Shown here: in pieces, positions 6,142 to 14,641 of the stretch
Layout: every line of letters begins with the position of its first letter
Numbering within the stretch: the stretch's first letter is position 1
Source: Nitrospira sp. UBA5699
GTDB lineage: Bacteria; Nitrospirota; Nitrospiria; Nitrospirales; Nitrospiraceae
DNA: 27,831 bases
NCBI GenBank assembly: GCA_002420105.1
Contig: DIHJ01000068.1
Span: 22,308 to 50,138, forward strand
Direction: 5' to 3'
Program-made: the position numbers and the translations under genes
Notes under the pieces: model-generated
The model's database searches: none
What the model saw: only the letters and a program-made list of their open reading frames with translations
Told to the model about the DNA's origin: nothing

Positions 6142-8939
6142 CGCTTCTTGCGAGCGACGCGGGATCGGCCTCGGCCTGTCCGTGCCGACTTCGTCGACTT
6201 CGCTCGTGAGGGAGGCGCGGCCTTGGCGGCCTTCTTCGCGTCGGCTTCCGCCAGCGCCGCATGGGCCGCCGCGAGCCGGGCGATCGCCACACGATAGGGC
6301 GAGCAGCTCACGTAGTCCAGACCCAGTTGATGGCAGAACTCGACGGAGCTGGGGTCGCCGCCGTGTTCGCCGCAAATGCCGAGCTTGATGCCGGGCCTGG
6401 TCTTCCGTCCGGCGGCGATGGCCTGTCGCATCAGCGAACCGACGCCTTCCCGGTCGAGCACGGCGAACGGATCCGACTCCATGATGTTCACGGTCCGGTA
6501 GTGATCGATGAACTTCGCCGCATCGTCCCGGGAAAACCCGAACGTCGTCTGCGTCAGGTCGTTGGTGCCGAACGAGAAGAACTCCGCCTCCTCGGCGATA
6601 CGGTCGGCCGTCACGGCGGCGCGCGGCAGTTCGATCATCGTCCCGACGAGGTAGGAGAGTTTTACGTTGAAGCGCTTCATCGTCTCCTGCGCAACCTCGC
6701 GGACCAGATCCTTTTGCGACTTCATCTCCGACACCATGCCCACCAGCGGAATCATGATCTCCGGCACGATCTTCTTGCCTTCCCTGGCGAGCTCGCAGGC
6801 CGCCTCCACGATCGCGCGCGCCTGCATGCGCGTGATCTCCGGCATGGTGATCCCCAGCCGGCAGCCGCGAAGCCCCAGCATCGGATTGAATTCATGCAGC
6901 TCCTCGACGCGCGCCAGAAGCCGTCGCTTCTCTTCCAGCTTGGCCCCGTCGTTGCCCGTCAGTTCGAGCTGCGCGATCTCGACCATCAATTCTTCGCGCT
7001 TGGGCAGGAATTCGTGGAGCGGCGGATCGAGCAGCCGAATGGTGACCGGGAATCCCTGCATCTCCCGGTAGAGCCCGATGAAATCCTGTTTCTGCAGCGG
7101 CAGCAGTTGATCGAGGTATTTCTCCCGTTCTTCCTTCGTCCGCGCCAGAATCATCTTCTGCATGATCGGAATGCGGTCTTCCGCAAAGAACATGTGCTCG
7201 GTCCGGCACAACCCGATGCCTTCCGCGCCGAATCCGCGCGCGATGCTCGCCTGTTCCGGCACGTCGGCGTTGGCGCGCACGCGGAGCTTGCGGAACCCGT
7301 CGGCCCACGAGAGAATCGTGGCGAACCGTTGATACTTGTCCGACTTCTTCGGATCGAGTTTCTCCTGGATCACCTGGATGATTTCGGATTCGACGACCGG
7401 GATGTCGCCTTCGTACACGTTGCCGGTCGACCCGTTGATCGACAGATAGTCGCCCTCGCGGAACGTCTTGGCGCCGATTCTCACGGTCTGACTGTCCAGC
7501 ACTTCGACCGCCTCGCAGCCCGCCACGCACACCTTGCCCATCTGACGCGCCACGACCGCCGCATGCGACGTCATCCCGCCGCGCGCCGTCAGAAACCCCG
7601 CCGCGGCGTTCATCCCGTGAATGTCGTCGGGGCTCGTTTCCTGCCGCACCAGCACCACGCGGTTTCCCGCCGCCTTCATGTCCACGGCCCGGTCCGGCGT
7701 CAGCGCGAGCTTGCCCGCCGCCGCGCCGGGACCGGCCGGCAACCCCTTGCCGAGCGGATTGGCTTTCGACTCTTCCTTCGTGTCGAAGATCGGATAGAGA
7801 TACTGCGCCAGCTGGTCCGGACCGATCCGCTGAACGGCCTCCTCCTTGGAGATCAGGCCTTCCTTCACCATATCGACGGCGATCTTCACGGCCGCGATCC
7901 CGGTGCGTTTCCCGACGCGGGTCTGCAGCATGTAGAGTTTGCCCTCCTGGATCGTGAACTCCAGGTCGAGCATGTCGCGGTAATGCTTCTCGAGTTTCTT
8001 GTAGGTCTGTTCGAGCTCTTTGTAGGCCTCCGGGACGTTCTTCGCCAACGCGCTGACCGGCAGCGGCGTCCGGATGCCGGCGACCACGTCTTCGCCCTGG
8101 GCGTTCATGAGACACTCGCCGAAGAACGCCTTGTCGCCCGAACTCGGGCTGCGCGTGAAGGCCACGCCGGTGCCGCTCGTCTCGCCCATGTTGCCGAAGA
8201 CCATCGCCACGACGTTGACCGCGGTGCCCCAGGAATCGGGAATGCCGTACAGGCGCCGATAGGTGATCGCGCGCGCGCCGAACCAGGAGGAGAAGACGGC
8301 GTTGATCGCCATCCGCAACTGATCGAGGGGATCGTCGGGGAAGTCTTTCTTCGTCTGTTCCTTGACCAGCGCCTTGAAGCTCGCGACCAGCTCACGGAGA
8401 TGCCGGGCATCCAGATGCGTCTCGTGCGCGACGCCGACTTCGGTCTTCTTGTGCTTGAGAATCGCTTCGAAGTGTTCGCGTGGAACCCCCATGACGATGC
8501 TGCCGAACATGGACACGAACCGGCGGTAGCTGTCCTGGGCAAACCGGTCGTTGCGCGTCTTGGCCGCCAGACCTTCGACCGTCTTGGTCGTCAGCCCGAC
8601 GTTCAACACCGTATCCATCATCCCCGGCATCGAAGCCCGCGCACCGGACCGGACGGAGACCAGCAACGGCCGCTCGGGATCGCCGAAGCCCATGCCCATC
8701 GAGCGCTCGACGCGCTTGAGCGCCTGGAGCGCGGCTTCCCACATGCCCGGAGGGTACTTCTTTCCCTGCTTGTAGTATTCGACGCAGGCCTCGGTCGAAA
8801 TCGTGAATCCGGGAGGCACCGAAATGCCCAGATTGGTCATCTCCGCCAGCCCCGCGCCCTTGCCGCCGAGCAGCTCCTTCATGTTCGAGGTGCCCTCGGC
8901 TTTGCCGTCGCCGAAGTAGTAGACGTATTTCTTTGCCAC
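6138..8939 (-). CDS. ppdK: Pyruvate, phosphate dikinase
   Basis: Interconverts pyruvate, ATP and phosphate with PEP, AMP and pyrophosphate in the cytoplasm, supporting gluconeogenesis or a reductive carbon cycle. In order: the nucleotide-binding domain (YYFGDGKAEG; LLGGKGAGLAEM; SVRSGARASMPGMMDTVLN), the swivelling phosphohistidine domain with GGMTSHAAVVARQMG (His459), and the PEP/pyruvate TIM barrel ending with GICGEHGGD (catalytic Cys856). GTG 8939-8937 is preferred as the start because AAGGAG lies 9 bases upstream; an open frame extends to 9047 but has no family sequence. At 933 residues it is longer than the usual 870-900. The excess is a basic Lys/Ala/Arg tail after about residue 895. 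Its stop overlaps the ribD start. Confidence 0.95.
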   Translation of the reverse strand: MAKKYVYYFGDGKAEGTSNMKELLGGKGAGLAEMTNLGISVPPGFTISTEACVEYYKQGKKYPPGMWEAALQALKRVERSMGMGFGDPERPLLVSVRSGARASMPGMMDTVLNVGLTTKTVEGLAAKTRNDRFAQDSYRRFVSMFGSIVMGVPREHFEAILKHKKTEVGVAHETHLDARHLRELVASFKALVKEQTKKDFPDDPLDQLRMAINAVFSSWFGARAITYRRLYGIPDSWGTAVNVVAMVFGNMGETSGTGVAFTRSPSSGDKAFFGECLMNAQGEDVVAGIRTPLPVSALAKNVPEAYKELEQTYKKLEKHYRDMLDLEFTIQEGKLYMLQTRVGKRTGIAAVKIAVDMVKEGLISKEEAVQRIGPDQLAQYLYPIFDTKEESKANPLGKGLPAGPGAAAGKLALTPDRAVDMKAAGNRVVLVRQETSPDDIHGMNAAAGFLTARGGMTSHAAVVARQMGKVCVAGCEAVEVLDSQTVRIGAKTFREGDYLSINGSTGNVYEGDIPVVESEIIQVIQEKLDPKKSDKYQRFATILSWADGFRKLRVRANADVPEQASIARGFGAEGIGLCRTEHMFFAEDRIPIMQKMILARTKEEREKYLDQLLPLQKQDFIGLYREMQGFPVTIRLLDPPLHEFLPKREELMVEIAQLELTGNDGAKLEEKRRLLARVEELHEFNPMLGLRGCRLGITMPEITRMQARAIVEAACELAREGKKIVPEIMIPLVGMVSEMKSQKDLVREVAQETMKRFNVKLSYLVGTMIELPRAAVTADRIAEEAEFFSFGTNDLTQTTFGFSRDDAAKFIDHYRTVNIMESDPFAVLDREGVGSLMRQAIAAGRKTRPGIKLGICGEHGGDPSSVEFCHQLGLDYVSCSPYRVAIARLAAAHAALAEADAKKAAKAAPPSRAKSTKSARTGRGRSRVARKKR

Positions 8940-8965
8940 GCGTGCCCTCTCCTTCTGCTCCACCC

Positions 8966-9475
8966 TCAGTGGAGGCATATTGGACTGCGGGGTTCGCCCA
9001 TGCCGAGTTGTACCCGGTACCGGGAGACGAGATACCGTCTCGCCCACATGCCGAGCAACAACACCGCCGCGACGAACAGCGCGAGCCCCAACAGTCGAAA
9101 GTCCGCCCGAACGCCCCGGTCGAAGTAGTACTGGCCGTCAGGACCCTGCCGCACCTTCACGTCTTTGGCGAGCAGATGCGGTTTGCCGGACGGATCCGCC
9201 AGATTGATCCACTCCGAACAGAGTCGTACCGGCTCGGACGCCCCGGCCACCCGCTGCCAGGTCATCCGCAAACAAATGTCTTCTTTGGAATTGAACAGAT
9301 CCGGCGTCTTCACCAACTCGTCGAGATTGACACCGCTGACCCAGATCCCGAACAGCAAAATGCAGTTGCACAGCACGATCAGGCCCGCCGTCACCGCCAT
9401 CGCGAACCGGCGAACCTTGGTCGCCCGCCGGTCGTCGGGGAGAGGCTTGGTCGCCAGTGGTTCGGCTTGGGGCAT
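8966..9475 (-). CDS. Membrane protein of unknown function between glyS and ppdK
   Basis: A 169-residue protein with two hydrophobic helices, at about residues 25-46 and 126-144. The 80-residue segment between them is predicted periplasmic and contains two cysteines (C68, C86) that could pair. A polar N-terminus and a short basic C-terminal end would be cytoplasmic. The ATG at 9475 lies 17 bases after the glyS stop, with GGAG about 11 bases upstream, so it is probably in the same transcript as glyQS and ppdK. I do not recognise the family. Confidence 0.65.
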   Translation of the reverse strand: MPQAEPLATKPLPDDRRATKVRRFAMAVTAGLIVLCNCILLFGIWVSGVNLDELVKTPDLFNSKEDICLRMTWQRVAGASEPVRLCSEWINLADPSGKPHLLAKDVKVRQGPDGQYYFDRGVRADFRLLGLALFVAAVLLLGMWARRYLVSRYRVQLGMGEPRSPICLH

Positions 9476-9492
9476 CGGCCTACATGCTCCGC

Positions 9493-11661
9493 TCAGCTCC
9501 CTTGTACCATAATACGCGAAAAGTCGGCGAATGACCTGAACAATTCCTCGACATCCTTGAGGAGCGACAGGCGGTTGCTCCTGAGGGCCGCCTCTTCGGC
9601 ATTCACCATCACCCCGGCGAAGAACGCATCGATGGCCGGCTTGATCCGGACCAGCGCGTCCAGCGCCTGCTCATACTGTCCCTTGCCCATCTGCTGATCG
9701 AATTCCTTGCGGGAGGCTCCCACCTGCCGATGGAGTTCTGTTTCGGCGGCATCTGTGAACAACGCGGCGTCCACCGGCCTGCGATCCCACTGTTCTTTTT
9801 CCACGATGCGGGAGGCCCGCTTGAATCCCACGATCAACGGATCGAACTCCGGCCTGGCCGTCACGGTCTGAAGCGCCTTCATTTTCAGCAGGAGATCCAC
9901 GAGATCGACGGCCGCATGGGACGCCGCCCGCAGCACCGCATCCATGACGTCGTCCCGAAGCCCGTGTACGGTCCGGCCATAGTGCCGCACGCGTTCAAAA
10001 ATAAACTCCGTGATGCGCCGTTTTCCCTGCGCCTCGGCGTCCGGAGCCGGCTTGAATCCGTGCTCCCGTACCGCCGTCCGCGCTTCGTCGATCACCGGAC
10101 TCAGATCAAAGCGGAGCTTGCCCTCCAGGACGATGCGCACGATCGCCGTGGCATGGCGACGAAGGGCGAACGGATCCTCCGAGCCGGTCGGCATCATGCC
10201 CACGTGGAAAAACGCCGCGATCGAATCAAACCGGTCGGCCAGCGACAGCACCTGGCCGGGCAGCGTCTTGGGCAATTCCCCTTCGAGCGCCCGCGGAAGA
10301 TATTGTTCGCGGACGGCCTGCGCCACCGCTTCCGGCTCGCCGTCGTGCTTCGCATACTCGCCGCCCATGATGCCCTGCAGCTCCGGAAACTCCCCGACGA
10401 TGCCGGTGAGCAGATCGGCCTTGCACAGGGCCGCGGCGCGAGCGCAGGCCCGCACCACCTCGTCGTCCTGATTCAGATGCGCCGCGAGAAATCCGGCCAG
10501 CCTCCTCACGCGCTCCTGCTTCTGCGCCATCGTGCCGAGCTTTTGATGGAAGGTCACCCCGCTCAGCTTCTTGACGCGGTCCTCCAGCTTCGTTCTGCGG
10601 TCTTCGTCGAAAAAGAATTTGGCGTCGGCCAGCCGGGCGGCCAGCACGCGCTCGTTGCCGGCCCGGATCAGCGACATGTCCTTGAGTTGATTATTGGTCA
10701 CCGCGACGAAGTGCGGCGCCAGCTGACCGGTGGTCCTGTTGCGGACCGAAAAGAAGCCCTGATGCTCCTTCATGGAGGTCATGAGGATCTCCGACGGCAC
10801 CGCCAGATATTCCGGTTTGAAATCCCCGACGACCGCATAGGGCCATTCCGTCGTGAAGACGGCCTGATCCAGGAGCGCCTCGTCGACGTTCAATCGCACC
10901 GCCGCCTTGGCGCAGAGGCGTTCCAATTGTTCGGCAATCGCGGCCCGGCGGCGGTCCGGCTCCACCAGCACCCCGTGCCGCTCCAGTGCCTGACGGTAGC
11001 TCCGGAAGTCGCGCACCGTGACGGCTTTGCCTCCGCCGATCACCCGGTGACCGTACGTCCGGGTGCCGGCCTTGATCCCCGCCGCCTCAACCGGCAGCAG
11101 CACGCCGCCGTAGAGCGTCACCAGCCAGCGCACCGGCCGGGCAAAGCGCACACCGGCCTCGTTCCATTTCATGGCTTTCGGAAACGACAGCCGGCCGACG
11201 AGCTGGGGCAGCAGTTCCAGAAGGACCGCCCTCGCGGGACGCCCGGCGTCCTGTTTCACCGCAAAGAGATATTCGCCTTTGGGGGTTTGACGCACCTGCA
11301 GACGTTCGACCGGGACGCCCTGGCCGGCGGCAAACCCGACCGCGGCTTTGGTCGGTTGGCCGGCCTGGTCGAAGGCCACGGACTTGGAGGGCCCCATCGC
11401 CTCTTTGACGACGGCCGCCTGATGGGTCGCGAGGCCTTCGACGACCAGCACCAGGCGTCGCGGCGTCCCGTAGGTATGGACCGCGCCCGTGGCCAGCCGC
11501 GCCTCGCCGAGCAACCGCTCCGCATGCTCCTTCAGGGCTGCCAACGCCGGCGCGATGAATTCGTACGGGAGTTCTTCGGTGCCGATTTCGAGCAGCAGCT
11601 CGGCCGCAGCCTCATGCCGCGCAGTCTTTCGCCGTGACGTTTTCGCTGGTGACTTGCTCAT
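9493..11661 (-). CDS. glyS: Glycyl-tRNA synthetase beta subunit
   Basis: The tRNA-binding partner of GlyQ in the tetrameric bacterial glycyl-tRNA synthetase. The N-terminal signature LLLEIGTEELPYEFIAPAL is clear, followed by the family motifs MKWNEAGVRFARPVRW, TYGHR and GDFKPEYLAVPSEILMTSMKEHQ, then DPFALRRHATAIVRI and a C-terminal anticodon-binding-like helical region ending in SRIMVQGS. I choose ATG 11661-11659, giving 722 residues; upstream codons up to 11730 overlap glyQ. It begins 10 bases after the internal boundary with glyQ, with which it forms an operon. The N-terminus carries a basic extension (MSKSPAKTSRRKTARHEAAA) before the first motif. Confidence 0.95.
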   Translation of the reverse strand: MSKSPAKTSRRKTARHEAAAELLLEIGTEELPYEFIAPALAALKEHAERLLGEARLATGAVHTYGTPRRLVLVVEGLATHQAAVVKEAMGPSKSVAFDQAGQPTKAAVGFAAGQGVPVERLQVRQTPKGEYLFAVKQDAGRPARAVLLELLPQLVGRLSFPKAMKWNEAGVRFARPVRWLVTLYGGVLLPVEAAGIKAGTRTYGHRVIGGGKAVTVRDFRSYRQALERHGVLVEPDRRRAAIAEQLERLCAKAAVRLNVDEALLDQAVFTTEWPYAVVGDFKPEYLAVPSEILMTSMKEHQGFFSVRNRTTGQLAPHFVAVTNNQLKDMSLIRAGNERVLAARLADAKFFFDEDRRTKLEDRVKKLSGVTFHQKLGTMAQKQERVRRLAGFLAAHLNQDDEVVRACARAAALCKADLLTGIVGEFPELQGIMGGEYAKHDGEPEAVAQAVREQYLPRALEGELPKTLPGQVLSLADRFDSIAAFFHVGMMPTGSEDPFALRRHATAIVRIVLEGKLRFDLSPVIDEARTAVREHGFKPAPDAEAQGKRRITEFIFERVRHYGRTVHGLRDDVMDAVLRAASHAAVDLVDLLLKMKALQTVTARPEFDPLIVGFKRASRIVEKEQWDRRPVDAALFTDAAETELHRQVGASRKEFDQQMGKGQYEQALDALVRIKPAIDAFFAGVMVNAEEAALRSNRLSLLKDVEELFRSFADFSRIMVQGS

Positions 11662-11671
11662 GGGCGACGGA

Positions 11672-12598
11672 TTACCTGCGGCCCGAGCCGGCTCTCGGCC
11701 GCGAGCCGGCTGCGGTCTTGCCGCGCTCAAGCAGCGGATGCCCCATGGCCGCGCGCTCTTCGATATAGCGTTCCGCGCATTGCCGTGCCAGGGCGCGCAC
11801 GCGGCCGATATAGCCGGTCCGCTCCGCGACGCTGATCGCGCCGCGGGCGTCGAGCAGATTGAAGGCGTGAGAGGATTTGATGCAGTAGTCGTACGCCGGC
11901 AGTGTCAGCCGTGTGTCGGTCTGCGCGAGCAGCCGCTTGCACTCGGCTTCATACGACTGGAAGGCGTTCATGAGCATCGTCACGTCGCCTTCTTCGAAGT
12001 TATAGCGCGAGAACTGCACTTCGGTCTCATGATGAATGTCGCCGTACTTGATCCCGTCGGTCCAGGCGAGGTCGAACACGTTGTTCACCTGCTGCAGATA
12101 CATGGCGATGCGTTCGGTGCCGTAGGTGATCTCGCCGGTGATCGGACTCAACTCGATGCCGCCAATCTCCTGGAAATAGGTGAACTGGGTGATTTCCATC
12201 CCGTCGAGACGGACTTCCCATCCCAATCCCCAGGCCCCGAGCGTCGGCGATTCCCAATCGTCCTGGACGAACCGGATGTCGTGCTGCTTGGGATTGATCC
12301 CCAGTCGCGCCAGACTCTCCAGATAAAGTTCTTGAATGTTGTCCGGCGCCGGCTTCAGCACGACCTGATATTGGTAATAATGCTGCATCCGGTTGGGGTT
12401 CTCACCGTACCGCCCGTCGGTCGGACGCCGACAGGGTTGCGGGTAGGCCGCGCGCCAGGGCTCGGGGCCGAGCGACCGCAGAAAGGTGGCGGGATGAAAG
12501 GTTCCCGCACCCATTTCCAGGTCGTAGGGCTGGTGAACAACGCAGCCTTGATCGGCCCAGAACCGGTGCAATGTGAGGATGAGTTCCTGGAAGGTCAC
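11672..12598 (-). CDS. glyQ: Glycyl-tRNA synthetase alpha subunit
   Basis: The catalytic subunit that forms glycyl-adenylate and charges tRNA-Gly. The class II motifs are near perfect to the family: FHPATFLRSLGPEPW, CRRPTDGRYGENPNR, QHYYQYQVVLKP, GWEVRLDGMEITQFTYFQ and HAFNLLDARGAISVAERTGY. I favour GTG 12598-12596, giving 308 residues starting at TFQELILTL, because GGA lies about 9 bases upstream. A TTG two codons earlier (12604) is the alternative. The last 15 or so residues (TAAGSRPRAGSGRR) are a basic extension not typical of the family. First gene of the minus-strand cluster, divergent from the rrf2 gene. Confidence 0.95.
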   Translation of the reverse strand: MTFQELILTLHRFWADQGCVVHQPYDLEMGAGTFHPATFLRSLGPEPWRAAYPQPCRRPTDGRYGENPNRMQHYYQYQVVLKPAPDNIQELYLESLARLGINPKQHDIRFVQDDWESPTLGAWGLGWEVRLDGMEITQFTYFQEIGGIELSPITGEITYGTERIAMYLQQVNNVFDLAWTDGIKYGDIHHETEVQFSRYNFEEGDVTMLMNAFQSYEAECKRLLAQTDTRLTLPAYDYCIKSSHAFNLLDARGAISVAERTGYIGRVRALARQCAERYIEERAAMGHPLLERGKTAAGSRPRAGSGRR

Positions 12599-12651
12599 AA
12601 ACAATCCAGCCGTCGTTGGAGAAACCCCTCTTGTCTCGAAAAGGGAGCCAG

Positions 12652-12681
12652 AAGCTACCAGGAATGGGCGGATACTGTCAA
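12652..12681 (-). promoter_or_regulatory. Predicted sigma70-type promoter of glyQS
   Basis: On the minus strand a perfect TTGACA (12681-12676) is followed after 18 bases by TAGCTT (12657-12652). The TG at bases 2-3 before the -10 box makes it an extended -10. It lies about 55 bases upstream of the glyQ start, the expected place for the promoter of the cluster. The -10 match itself is only 3 of 6. Confidence 0.45.
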
Positions 12682-12788
12682 GAAACCTCCTCTCAGATCA
12701 AGGAGTTGCAGACACTTTTCCGGAGGTTCGGCAGAGCGGCCCACCGTCGCGAACGGATCCGCGATTGTCCGTTCCTCACCCCCTTCTC

Positions 12789-12818
12789 TTGACGGGGCCA
12801 CTGAAACTGCACTATTGT
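12789..12818 (+). promoter_or_regulatory. Predicted promoter of the rrf2-tauE pair
   Basis: TTGACG (12789-12794, 5 of 6) is followed after 18 bases by TATTGT (12813-12818, 4 of 6). It lies about 45 bases upstream of the rrf2 GTG. The AT-richer leader between it and the gene (12819-12861) could hold an autoregulatory site, but I see no clean inverted repeat there. Confidence 0.4.
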
Positions 12819-12861
12819 CAGAAAACTTGATTAACTCACTTGGTATTTCCATTTCTATCCT

Positions 12862-13296
12862 GTGAAGCTGTCAAAGAAAAGCGAATACGGCCTTCGGGCC
12901 CTCCTCGAACTCACCCTGTCCCACGGGACCGCGACGTTGCAACGCCATGAGATCGCGGCCCGCCAGCATATTCCGGTCGAATTTCTGGAGCAGATCCTGC
13001 TGGCGCTGAAACGGGCGGGCTTGCTGGCCAGCCGCCGCGGCATGAAGGGCGGCTATGCGCTGATCAAGCCGCCCGAGCAGATCACCCTCGGCCAAGTCAT
13101 TCGCATTCTCGACGGTCCGCTGGCGCCGATCGGGTGCGTCAGCAAGACGGCCTATCAGAAGTGCCGCGATTGCCCCTATGCCGACAAGCCGCAATGTCCC
13201 GTTCAGCACGTCATGGGTACCGTACGCGATGCCATTGCCGGCATCCTGGATCACTACACCCTTGCAGATTTTGCCGCGGGCTCCCGTAAAGGATAA
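12862..13296 (+). CDS. Rrf2-family transcriptional regulator with four clustered cysteines
   Basis: A 144-residue winged-helix regulator. The start MKLSKKSEYGLRALLEL and the DNA-binding helices (ISRRG-type region around GLLASRRGMKGGYAL, residues 53-66) are classic Rrf2. After the dimer helix it carries Cys92, Cys101, Cys104 and Cys112 (C-x8-C-x2-C-x7-C). Cys92 matches the first cluster ligand of IscR in position, so an Fe-S cluster or other redox sensor is likely, but the spacing differs from the usual three-Cys IscR and NsrR pattern. The start is GTG 12862. Three bases separate it from the TauE/SafE exporter, so it probably controls sulfur-anion export. The signal sensed is unknown. Confidence 0.88.
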   Translation: MKLSKKSEYGLRALLELTLSHGTATLQRHEIAARQHIPVEFLEQILLALKRAGLLASRRGMKGGYALIKPPEQITLGQVIRILDGPLAPIGCVSKTAYQKCRDCPYADKPQCPVQHVMGTVRDAIAGILDHYTLADFAAGSRKG

Positions 13297-13299
13297 TCG

Positions 13300-14142
13300 A
13301 TGACCATGGATCAAGTCGTGCTCGTTCTCATCACCTTCGTCGCCGCGACCGTCAACGGCGCGCTGGGCTACGGATTCTCCTCGATCACCGTACCCGTCGC
13401 CCTGCTCTTCTATACCAACCGCCTCCTGAACCCGGCCCTGGTGCTCGTCGAATTGGTAATCAACAGCTATGTGCTGTTCATCAATCGCCGCAGCATCCCG
13501 AACATCTGGTGGCGGGTGGCGCCGATTCTGATCGGCCTCGTCGTCGGCGTGGCGATCGGGAGCTACATCCTTTCCCTCGTCCATCCGGCCTGGGTCAAAT
13601 TCGTTACCTATTTCTTTCTGCTGCCGCTGATTCTTCTCCAGGCCGCCGGAATCAGAAAACCCATCCAGGCGGAACGGGCCATCGCGATCCCGTTCGGAAT
13701 GGGAATCGGCACGCTCTACTCCGTCACCACCATTTCCGGCCCGCCGCTCGCGCTGCTCTTCAATAACCAGGGCTATGCGAAACAGGATTTCCGGGCGGCG
13801 CTCGGCGTCATCCGGGTAGCCGAATCCGTCGTCACCGGCATCGCCTACTCCTTCCTGGGACTCTACAGCGCCGGCAGCATGGAGATCATTCCCTACATCG
13901 TCCCCAGCGTGATCCTCGGCATTCCGCTCGGCACGTTCCTCATCCGCTGGATGGACCCGGAAACGTTCAGGCGCATCTGCATGGCGTTCGACGGGCTGGT
14001 GGTGGGCTTCGGGCTCTCGCGCGTGCTGGTGGACCTGCAACTGGCCTCGACGTTCACGACCTATGTGATCCTCTCCATCGTCATCCTGATTAACGCCTAC
14101 CTGTTGTTCCGGTTCTTCCGGGACCGTCCGGTCCCGCCCTGA
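13300..14142 (+). CDS. TauE/SafE-family membrane exporter
   Basis: A 280-residue inner-membrane protein with about eight hydrophobic helices and the two repeat motifs of the TauE/SafE (DUF81) family: VNGALGYGFSSITVPVAL near the start and TISGPPLALLFNNQG in the middle (about residues 143-157). Characterised members export sulfite, sulfoacetate or related organosulfur anions, so a sulfur-anion role is the best guess. It follows the four-cysteine Rrf2 gene by 3 bases, a regulator-exporter pair. The CDS ends within a GC-rich hairpin. Confidence 0.85.
   Translation: MTMDQVVLVLITFVAATVNGALGYGFSSITVPVALLFYTNRLLNPALVLVELVINSYVLFINRRSIPNIWWRVAPILIGLVVGVAIGSYILSLVHPAWVKFVTYFFLLPLILLQAAGIRKPIQAERAIAIPFGMGIGTLYSVTTISGPPLALLFNNQGYAKQDFRAALGVIRVAESVVTGIAYSFLGLYSAGSMEIIPYIVPSVILGIPLGTFLIRWMDPETFRRICMAFDGLVVGFGLSRVLVDLQLASTFTTYVILSIVILINAYLLFRFFRDRPVPP
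14120..14135 (+). terminator. Weak terminator-like hairpin at the end of the TauE/SafE gene
   Basis: GGGACC and GGTCCC pair across a GTCC loop just before the stop codon. No T-run follows directly, so it may be only a coding coincidence. Confidence 0.2.
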
Positions 14143-14641
14143 GGGGATCAGCACGACTTCTTAATTCACCATCACCCACTGACACGAGACGACTGTACAG
14201 CTGTATGCTTCTCCACGACACCTTATTGAAGGGCAGTCCCGATCCTTCCTGCTCTCCGAGTAATCGACAGTACACTCCTGCATTCGCAATCCTGAAGGCA
14301 TGCCTCTCCCGATGCGCTTAACATGAGCCTTCCATAGTCCAAGCCTCCTCTGGCCAGTCGCTCCAGTCGATTCCGTTGAGTCACCACGGCAACCTCGCTG
14401 CCAATTGTCCCGCCACGAATTCAAGCCGAAGGTTAGCCCCTTCAGCACTTCACGATCCTGATATGCAAAATGCGGTAAATTTAATCTCAAGTTATTGAAA
14501 TAATTAATATTAAAAAAAATAATCTGTGAGGCACGTAAATTGCTTTTGATCTGCTCTGGTTTCGGCTTGCCGGCCATCATCACGCCAGGCTTAGACCGAA
14601 TTCTTATTAACCAGTAACAGTCGTTGAAGGACCGGAACATC
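14143..14641. other. 500-base AT-richer intergenic region without a convincing gene
   Basis: GC content here is visibly lower than in the neighbours, with an AT-only block at about 14499-14524. The only sizeable reading frame is a minus-strand one whose codon use and sequence do not look coding. It holds a 10-base palindrome, TACAGCTGTA, near 14195-14210, and the promoter described separately. No tRNA, IS end or inverted terminal repeat was found. Confidence 0.6.
14495..14523 (+). promoter_or_regulatory. Strong sigma70-like promoter upstream of the FN3 lipoprotein
   Basis: TTGAAA (14495-14500, 5 of 6) and AATAAT (14518-14523, 5 of 6) are separated by exactly 17 bases within an AT-rich block. 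The predicted start near 14530 gives a leader of about 110 bases to the lipoprotein ATG. Confidence 0.55.

Noticed and set aside
6142..6375. 78-codon N-terminal extension of ribD
   Set aside because: It lies wholly within ppdK, is not RibD-like, and a GTG in a GTGA overlap gives the normal family start.
8940..9047. 36-codon N-terminal extension of ppdK
   Set aside because: AAGGAG is correctly placed before GTG 8939 and the extension has no family similarity.
6261..9128. Very long open frame (955 codons) antisense to ppdK
   Set aside because: It mirrors the ppdK coding frame; its product is His/Arg/Asp-rich with no family motifs, as expected for antisense frames of GC-rich genes.
9730..11637. 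635-codon + strand frame antisense to glyS
   Set aside because: glyS is unambiguous on the other strand and the antisense product has no recognisable fold.
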